The notes beneath the pieces are model-generated. The model did not search any database. It had not been told where the DNA came from and was given only the letters and a program-made list of their open reading frames with translations. From NCBI GenBank assembly GCA_029255685.2, contig CM055312.2:5170649-5234648 (forward strand): a DNA stretch of 64,000 bases, given 5' to 3'. Every line of letters begins with the position of its first letter. Positions within the stretch are counted from its first letter, which is position 1. This document shows positions 57,795-64,000 of the stretch, in pieces. Origin of the DNA: Silene conica (lineage: Eukaryota; Streptophyta; Magnoliopsida; Caryophyllales; Caryophyllaceae). Made by a program: the position numbers and the translations under genes.

Positions 57795-58127
57795 GTCTTC
57801 CCTCCTTAAAATGAACTTCGTCCCGAAGTTCGCCATCCCGTAACGATAAGGAAACACATAACAAGTATGAAACAATCACAAGTAACACTTATACGAGTAC
57901 CCAAAAAGCGAACTGTTACATTCTATCCCCCTTAAGAAACTTTGTCCCCAAAGTTTAACATACAACTGTAAAACATGACACTTAAAGAACCACAATATAG
58001 CATATAACAAAAGTAATCAGCATATCAAGTATATTCAAACAATCACGACATATCAATTTGCCATATCTTAAATCATTTAGGTTTTACAATCCTATCCTCC
58101 TTAAGACATGGTTACGTCCCCGTAACC
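57795..58127 (-). repeat. three hairpin-polypyrimidine modules beside LTR I
   Basis: Plus-strand modules: CTTCCCTCCTTAAA then GAACTTCG-TCC-CGAAGTTC (57813-57831); CTATCCCCCTTAAG then AAACTTTG-TCCC-CAAAGTTT (57937-57956); CTATCCTCCTTAAG then GGTTACG-TCCC-CGTAACC (58110-58127). The loop stays TCCC-like while the stems differ yet remain complementary. On the minus strand each is a hairpin followed by a polypurine-tract-like run, and the one abutting the LTR is the presumed functional tract. Confidence 0.8.
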
Positions 58128-58360
58128 CCATTATAAAATTTCACCTCCAATGCTCAAGAAGATTACCGAAACAACAGTCACAAATCATCTGATAAGCTAA
58201 TTACTCTATACTGGCAACTAGCATCCGACTTTTCAAGCAACCACTCATACTTGTCAATTTCATGATACGCAAAATCAAGGTAACTAACACCCATATACCC
58301 TTGTAAATTTTAACACACCTTAACACATTTACACCAATGTAGCCAATCCGCTAACTCATA

Positions 58361-58451
58361 CTTCCTCCATTTTTATATAATGTACCCATTTTATTAAAAT
58401 ACTACACTCATATATTCAACAAATGGGAACATTATATAAAAACGGAGGAAG
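58361..58451. mobile_element. 91-bp Stowaway-like MITE
   Basis: Inverted termini CTTCCTCCATTTTTATATAA and, from the other side, CTTCCTCCGTTTTTATATAA pair over about 27 bp. TA flanks both ends (58359-58360 and 58452-58453). No coding capacity. Confidence 0.85.
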
Positions 58452-58453
58452 TA

Positions 58454-58972
58454 GTTCATACTTGACAAATTAAAACATTTCATGTTTATAAACAAAGTAT
58501 GGAGACAAAATCTGTCTTACACAGATAAGAGGAATGACATTAGACAAAAATTTAATTAATGTAACTAAACACGAGGCATTGACATATTTCACGAGACAGA
58601 CACAAATCATGGACTAGTAAGACAGCGTTGCATTTTTTTTTATTTTTTTATTTTTTTTATTTTTTTATTTTTTATTTTTTATTTTTAGGTATGAATAAGT
58701 TAAAATCACTTAGGTACATTTTGAAACCTTCAAACAATGATGCTGTAACAAATGGCAATTACAAGCACGAATCAATTGACGATTTTACAAGCTATAGATC
58801 GAAAGCTAGACTAGCATTCCCATGATTCACATGTCAAACAAATTAATAACTCAGTATATTGCGATCAGATTTTAAACATATCAAAATGCAATTCGCTTTG
58901 TGGCATAACATTAGTATCGGTATAAATGAAACTAACTTTATATAAAACTCACCAATAATAGGTAAGGTTACA
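58454..58972. other. internal DNA of element I, no gene
   Basis: AT-rich, with a T-rich low-complexity tract (58631-58687, repeated TTTTTATTTTT). No domain recognised. The last five bases TTACA are the left duplication of element J. Confidence 0.55.
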
Positions 58973-59566
58973 TGATGCCCGTCGTTGAGGGTACCAAAGA
59001 TAAATTTATAATTCCTAAACTTAAACTATAGATAGTGAAAGTCAGGGTCGAACCACAGAGAGGTGGGGAATGTTTATTGTTGAATGTTAATGTTTAAAGG
59101 TAACAAATTTGGGGGTTTGATTGGTTGATTACTATATCTAAGGCAAAGATTAAAATAAAACAAGAAATAAAGATGAGAATAAAATATAATAAAAGGGATG
59201 CTAGGATGTTCGGGTAATAAATAGCTAAGGTAATATAGATCCTAAGGTCAACATGTATTGCAGTCGCGTAAGGGGGTGTAACATATCTTTTTAAGTCTAT
59301 GCTACCTAATAGCTCCTTCCGGCCTATGCTATTAGTTCCTAGGTCTCACAATTATTGGGTGTCAACAATAAGAGTGATTCCTAAATCCCAGGTCACATAC
59401 CTTTCAGCCTTGAGTAACCTATCCGTCTTAAGGTGTAAACCAATGCCCTTCCCGTATCTTTCAATCTTGGGTAGGTCATTACTAACATCCTACAAGTCTC
59501 CTTATGGTCTCATTGCAGGATATTATAATTGACAAGAAAAGACGAAATAAGAATACATACGCGAGT

Positions 59567-59640
59567 GGTCGACCGACCAGCTACTCCAGTCGGCCGATCA
59601 CGACCTCGGTCGACCGACCAGCTATTCCAGTCGGCCGACC
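59567..59640 (-). repeat. two 21-bp-spaced motif pairs, LTR of J
   Basis: GGTCGACCGACC at 59567 with AGTCGGCCGATC at 59588; GGTCGACCGACC at 59608 with AGTCGGCCGACC at 59629. Each pair is in opposite orientation, so it can form a stem of up to 12 bp around a 9-base loop with a few mismatches. Confidence 0.9.
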
Positions 59641-60114
59641 GTGGTCCTGCTACAAGTCGGTCTTTCGAATTTTATTTACGTACGCATATTCATCCCTACA
59701 TCCTAACATATGAAATTTAGCTACTCATGGTTGTTAAGACGATTATAAATTTGGGAATAAACATGGTGAATATATTGAATAATCTAAACATGCAAGAACT
59801 AACAAAGCTTGAGATTCTGGCTTAAATAATTGTAATAAATCAAGAACGATAATAAAGCAAGATTAAAAGAATAATTACCACAATTGGAATTAGGGCAGAA
59901 AGAAACAAACTTTATTGAATGCTTGGGAATTGTTGAAAGATTACAAAATAAAAGATGATAAAAAGATGATGGTTCCTAAGATGATAACTCCTACGATCCA
60001 AGATATCTAACCCTAATCACAAGATTAGTTTATATAGGTAGAAAAAGTAAGAGTTTCCTAAAGACTCTAATTCTACTTGATTTCCGAAAAAGATAAGTTC
60101 TGGGCTTCTGCGCA

Positions 60115-60248
60115 GGTCGGTCGACCTACTATGTGGGTCGGTCGACCGCTTCTTTCTGGGCTTCTTTTATTTTTGGGCTTTTCTTCAGATTTGAACTTTT
60201 ATAAAGATCAGGGTCAGTCGGTCGACCTATATTGCCGGTCGGTCGACC
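60115..60248 (-). repeat. two 21-bp-spaced motif pairs, LTR of J
   Basis: GGTCGGTCGACC at 60115 and 60136; AGTCGGTCGACC at 60216 with GGTCGGTCGACC at 60237. Same orientation within each pair; the self-complementary core GGTCGACC allows 8-bp pairing between the two copies. Confidence 0.9.
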
Positions 60249-61192
60249 GCTTCCCGAAGAATTTCTTCTATTTTCTTCTTGTTTTGACTTTTGGCACTTT
60301 GACTTTGACTCCAGTTGACTTTCCATTTATTCCTTAATTAAGCAAAAGACTTGAGGATACGGATTTGGTGCTAAATCGTCTCTTTTCCGCATAAATCTGC
60401 AAAAGTGCATAAAAATACGAAAGTACACGATTTGTGGGAAATAAAGGCTAAAACATAGTAAATGAGCGACCAAATACGTGTAAAAATAGATGTAAAACAT
60501 CATAAAATAGACACGTATCAAATTCCCCAAACCAAATCCTTGCTTGCCCTCAAGCAAGAAATAGACTCGATCTTAACTAATGGAACGATTTCAATCTCAG
60601 AGCGAAATTTACATGTCAGCCTAGACCAATGCCAAGTACAAAATGAGAAAGTATTTAAATCATGCAAACGAGTTATAGGGTCGTCAAACTTGCAAACATA
60701 AAGACTATAGAGACTTTATACCATGGACTCTCGCGGTACGCTCGAGACACTCATGAAGCAAAGGGTGAGTAAATGTAAAAGATAGAAATAAGAAATTTTG
60801 TTGAGACACTCACCTAACTTCGACCCATGAAAACATGCATGCAATCTAACATGAACAAGAATTCTACAACTACGTATAACAAACTCATTAAGTGACTTGG
60901 ATACATGCAATTGAGGTAATGAAAGATATGTGAGGTAAAAGGTAAAAAGTGGTTAAGATGTTTTTGGATATGTGGGGTTAGTAGCCAAGCTAGTAAAACC
61001 GGTTCCCAACAACATATTTCACAACTTTTGATATTAAGAAGGTGCTCTTTTCGTGGCACAACTCTCATATTGAAAATAAGAAAGGACTCCCAAATATATT
61101 TGAATGAAGCACGGGAGTGATAACATATAAAAGAAAGGGATTTTTGGAACGGAAATTTTTTTTTTTTTTTTTTCATTCTGATGATGTCAGTT

Positions 61193-61225
61193 GGTCGGCC
61201 GACCTAAGGGTGAGGTCGGTCGACT
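61193..61225 (-). repeat. 21-bp-spaced motif pair, J interior
   Basis: GGTCGGCCGACC at 61193 and GGTCGGTCGACT at 61214, immediately after the T17 run; the B-leader cluster likewise contains a homopolymer A/T tract. Confidence 0.88.
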
Positions 61226-62229
61226 AACTTCTGTATTTTCCGGATTTTTTTTCGTTTTTCTTCTTTCTTTTTCTGAATCTTTCTTGTTCTTTTTCTTTTC
61301 TTTCTTTTCTTTTCTTTTCTCTTCGCTTAAGATAGCTTACAAACCAAGATACCTCAAGGTAAACCAAAAACCACAAATACTAGCTTGGAAGGGTATGCTG
61401 AGTATGGGATGTAGTTTTGGGGGAATAAAAAGGCAATTTTGGCTATGAGAAGCTTATGGGTAAATATGAGAAAAGGGATCTCAAATGCACGTACCAAGAT
61501 TCACAAAATGAGAAAGTAAAACAAGTATATAGCAATTCAAGTTCATGTTTATGCATATTGATGTAACATGTTCCAAGGGGAGTACTACTCACATCCTAGA
61601 CAACTGGTTTAAGAATGAAACCAGGAAATAAGCTCTAAACTCAGAATGTATAGTAGGTTGCCAAGGTATAAGTCAAGTCTCAAGATATACAAATTGACAA
61701 AAACTCGTAGATATGCAAAAGACTCTCATACTAAAACAAGTTGACAAGGCAAGGTAAAGGCATAAACATGTAAGATAGCTAAATCATCCTTGAAATACTT
61801 TCGTTCCGACTCGACCTATATGCTAAAATAAACGTGCATTTTTTTGGAATTTTTTTTTGAATTTTTTAATTTTTTGGATTTTTGTATATATAAGGAAAAT
61901 AAAGAAAAGAACGATGCAAGACAGAAATGCAGTAAACGTGTGACAAAATGCAATGCATGTGACACGAAACCATTCCCCAAACCAACCCGCACAATGTCCC
62001 CATTGTGCATTAGCCTAAGTAAAGGTTTCAGGAAATTAAAGTAAAGATGCAAAGAGAATAAAAATTAAGGAAAAACTGGAAAGAACTCACTGGGTTATGA
62101 AGCGCATGAGAAAAACCTCCCCAAACCAGCGTAAGCTGGGAGGTTTTGGTGGCCAGCAGTGCCACTCAAGTAACCAAGTCAATTTCACGATTTCCAAGGA
62201 AGAGAAACGAAAGACCGCAGCGGAGAGTA

Positions 62230-62334
62230 GGTCGACCGACCGATGATTCTGGTCGACCGACCTCCTGTGAATCACAGAAAATTTAGCGATACAGCGACTC
62301 TGGTCGACCGACTGATGTTTTTGGTCGGTCGACC
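62230..62334 (-). repeat. two 21-bp-spaced motif pairs 72 bp apart, J interior
   Basis: GGTCGACCGACC at 62230 and 62251; GGTCGACCGACT at 62302 with GGTCGGTCGACC at 62323. The second pair is in opposite orientation. The 72-bp distance between pairs equals that of the coding pairs at 63732 and 63804. Confidence 0.9.
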
Positions 62335-62519
62335 ACCTGCGTCCTGGAGGTCTTCGTTTCTTCGTAAAATCTGAAAAAAAACAAGAAAGTACGTGCGCCC
62401 AACAATGCGCGAGATGCCAAAAACGATTCTAGAGTCTTAACTACTCAAACATAAAGGAAAGGATCTAAAACTACGAGCAAACCAAAATAAAAAGTTTCAC
62501 ACAGCAAAAATAAATTGTC

Positions 62520-64000
62520 TTAAAAACTGCAACCAAAACAACTATCCGTAAAGATGCGGAAAATATCTGACCGCGGCTTCTGACGACATGCCGTAGTCTC
62601 CACGGTTTTTGCTTTGGTAGCAAAACACATCTTCTTTACGCCGTCGCAAAGCATATGCGACGGTCTCTCCTCTTGAGCTTGCCTCCTCTTCTTCTTCTCC
62701 TCCCGATCCACGACGTCTGGGTCCTCATCTTCTTCATAGCTTAGGCATCCCATTCCTCCTCTCTGGATGATGACTTCCTTCACTTTGGGTTTCCCCAAAC
62801 CAGTTCCTGCAACGGTCATACTAGAAGTGTCCTCCCTACTGCTCCCATTCTGGGGCGGAGGTGTAAAAACAGATACAGGAACAGGTAATAAAGTGGGAGA
62901 AGTAGTGATGACCTCATACTTCTTCTCAGAAGTGATAGCATTACATGTGATGGGGGTCATAGCATCCTTTTTCCTATAAGATAGGCCATAGATAATAGAA
63001 TGCTTGCCTACTTTGAAGGTTAGAGTCCCAGTGCCTACATCTATAATGGCACCTGCAGTGTGAAGGAAGGGTCTTCCTAAAATTATAGGTATATGGGCAT
63101 CCTCTGGGATGTCCAAAACTACAAAGTCAACTGGGAAGAAGAACCTGTCAATACGGACACGGATGTTTTCTAACACCCCTATAGGTTCCATAGATGTGCG
63201 ATCTGCTATCTGGACTGTCATACTGGTCACTGCAAATTCGGTCATTCCTAGTTTCAAGGCAACGCTTAGGGGCATGACACTTATACTAGCACCTAAGTCG
63301 CACAGAGCCTTCTTAACTGGGAAGGTTCCTATATTACAGGGGACAGAAAAACTACCAGGGTCTTCCAATTTATGAGGGGCTATGACATGAGACAAAAAGC
63401 TAGATGACTCTTCAGTGAGGGCCACCGACTCAACCTTTTCTAGAGACCTCTTTCTTGACAGAAGTTGTCTCATAAATTTAAGATAGGAAGGAACTTGTTG
63501 AACTAATTCTAAAAACGGGACTTGAACATTTAATGAACGAATCACATCCTTAAATTTGTCAAAAGATACCTGATCCTTTGAAGGCACGAGTCTTTCTGGG
63601 AAAGGAGCAGCTGAGGACTCAGTAATTGCAGCCCTTTTTAAAAACCTGGGGGTCTTGTCACCCCGGAAAAGAAAATCCCGCAAGTTGTTCGGCAAATCTG
63701 GGCGAAAGGGAACTTCGGGTTCTGCTTCAGTGGTCGGTCGACCAGTTTCTTCGGTCGGTCGACCAGTCTCCTGTTCAGGTAAAATTTTCGGGTCCTGATC
63801 TGTGGTCGGTCGACCAGAATCTTCGGTCGGTCGACCGCCTTCGCTGCTTCTCGCCTGTTTTTCTTCCTTGCTCCCCACTTTAGCTCCACTTCGCAGAGAG
63901 ATGATGTTTAGAGTCTCTTTTTTCTGGTCCGGTTTAGTTGGAAGCTGACCCGGAGCCCTAGTATCATTCTTGCTTGCAATTTGAGCAATCTGGGACTCTA
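62520..64000 (-). pseudogene. gag (distal) and protease frame of Gypsy J, open to the window edge
   Basis: The minus-strand frame enters from the right edge with LNIISLRSGAKVGSKEEKQA; the LRSG segment is like the ITLRSG of Athila gag. Next comes a spacer with GRPTEDSGRPTT and GRPTEETGRPTT, then a gag C-terminal part (FRPDLPNNLRDFLFRGDKTP; FDKFKDVIRSLNVQVPFLEL), and a retropepsin-like domain: DPGSFSVPCNIGTFPVKKAL, catalytic CDLGASISVMP, KLGMTEFAVTSMTVQIADRT, VDFVVLDIPEDAHIPIILGR and PFLHTAGAIIDV. At least 490 codons in the window, ending at 62520 with an acidic/basic tail not typical of pol. No RT follows. Fossil of an LTR element, not a host gene. Confidence 0.88.
63732..63836 (-). repeat. 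two coding motif pairs (GRPT repeats) in the gag frame of J
   Basis: GGTCGGTCGACC at 63732, 63753, 63804 and 63825. Complemented, each reads GGT CGA CCG ACC, Gly-Arg-Pro-Thr, in the open frame. The 21-bp spacing puts GRPT copies seven residues apart, and the 72-bp pair spacing keeps the frame. Confidence 0.93.

Larger units (their letters stand above)
53368..58972 (-). mobile_element. Gypsy chromovirus I (Tekay-like), 3' LTR and 3' region only
   Basis: The left LTR runs from TGTAACACCCCC (53368) to GGGGTATTACA (57794); after removal of the Mutator-like insert it is about 2.98 kb. On the minus strand it is a 3' LTR, and 57795-58972 is the adjoining untranslated region with three hairpin-polypyrimidine modules. 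LTR landmarks such as CTCGCGGTTGAGTAGG and the CGAACACCAGCATAA block are shared with element F. No pol domain is seen before element J interrupts at 58973; the remainder may lie beyond the window. Integrity cannot be judged. Confidence 0.75.
58973..60520 (-). repeat. 3' LTR of Gypsy J
   Basis: 1548 bp. Tips TGAT/ATCA are inverted. Contains four pairs of the 21-bp-spaced motif (59567, 59608, 60115, 60216). Confidence 0.82.
60521..62519 (-). other. non-coding internal region of J between protease and 3' LTR
   Basis: Contains the Athila/Tat CTTGCTTGAGGGCAAGCAAG signature beside the LTR, a T17 run (61157-61173), a TTTTC-rich microsatellite (61290-61320) and motif pairs at 61193 and 62230-62334. 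No RT, RNase H, integrase or envelope-like frame is recognisable. Confidence 0.7.
58973..64000 (-). mobile_element. Gypsy element J (Athila/Tat-like), partial at window edge
   Basis: The 3' LTR (58973-60520) has tips TGATGCCCG and CACGTATCA on the plus strand. Next to it, on the minus strand, are CTTGCTTGAGGGCAAGCAAG and TTTGGGGAATT, the signature sequence and polypurine tract that precede Athila/Tat 3' LTRs. A gag-protease frame occupies 62520-64000. The 2 kb between that frame and the LTR shows no RT, RNase H or integrase, so the copy is either a naturally reduced non-autonomous form or has lost pol. Nine pairs of the GGTCGGTCGACC motif occur along it. The 5' LTR and the start of gag are beyond the window, so age cannot be estimated. 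Confidence 0.85.

Overview
The window looks like intergenic, repeat-packed DNA from a flowering plant with a large genome. No host protein-coding gene, rRNA gene or ordinary tRNA gene can be supported. Almost every base belongs to transposable elements of plant families: Ty1/Copia, Ty3/Gypsy chromovirus and Athila/Tat, TRIM, CACTA, hAT, Helitron, Mutator, Stowaway and SINE. The recurring ACTCCGTA-type tracts suggest Caryophyllales, but that is only an impression.

Left part (1-5209): a 4.7 kb hAT-like element without a transposase (135-4824, 8-bp target duplication ATTATGAA) holds a Helitron-type 3' terminus.

Nest 1 (5210-22683): a non-autonomous CACTA element whose own DNA is only about 2.6 kb contains Copia element A (5542-20433). 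A contains Copia element B (10046-18840), B contains a SINE (16755-16964), and A's 3' LTR contains a TRIM (19811-20363). A Stowaway MITE sits in the CACTA interior. Each main boundary is fixed by a target-site duplication and by matching termini. A second Helitron terminus abuts the right end of CACTA.

Nest 2 (23706-53366): a short-LTR Copia element C on the minus strand is split by two insertions. One is a Gypsy-type solo LTR D (25107-31316), itself split by a nearly whole Copia element E (25897-30765). The other is a Tekay-like Gypsy chromovirus F (31637-50414), whose left LTR holds Copia element G (33339-42057, same family as B) and solo LTR H (42725-45629). By-eye LTR divergence falls with nesting depth: C about 5%, F about 3-4%, G about 2.5%, E about 0.9%; A 1.4% and B 0.4%.

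Right part (53368-64000): LTR and 3' region of another Tekay-like element I with a Mutator-like element and a MITE inside it, then a minus-strand Athila/Tat-like element J that runs off the window. J keeps a long gag-protease frame but shows no reverse transcriptase or integrase before its 3' LTR.

Three patterns stand out beyond the catalogue. (1) A 12-bp motif of the form GGTCGGTCGACC occurs in twelve pairs, always exactly 21 bp apart, in two unrelated retroelement families (B leader and J); inside J's gag frame the pairs read as GRPT repeats seven residues apart. (2) A 31-bp-period array in LTR H forms six small hairpins with a constant GGTTAT loop and stems that change together. (3) Repeated hairpin plus polypyrimidine modules lie next to the 3' LTRs of elements I and F, with different but self-complementary stems.
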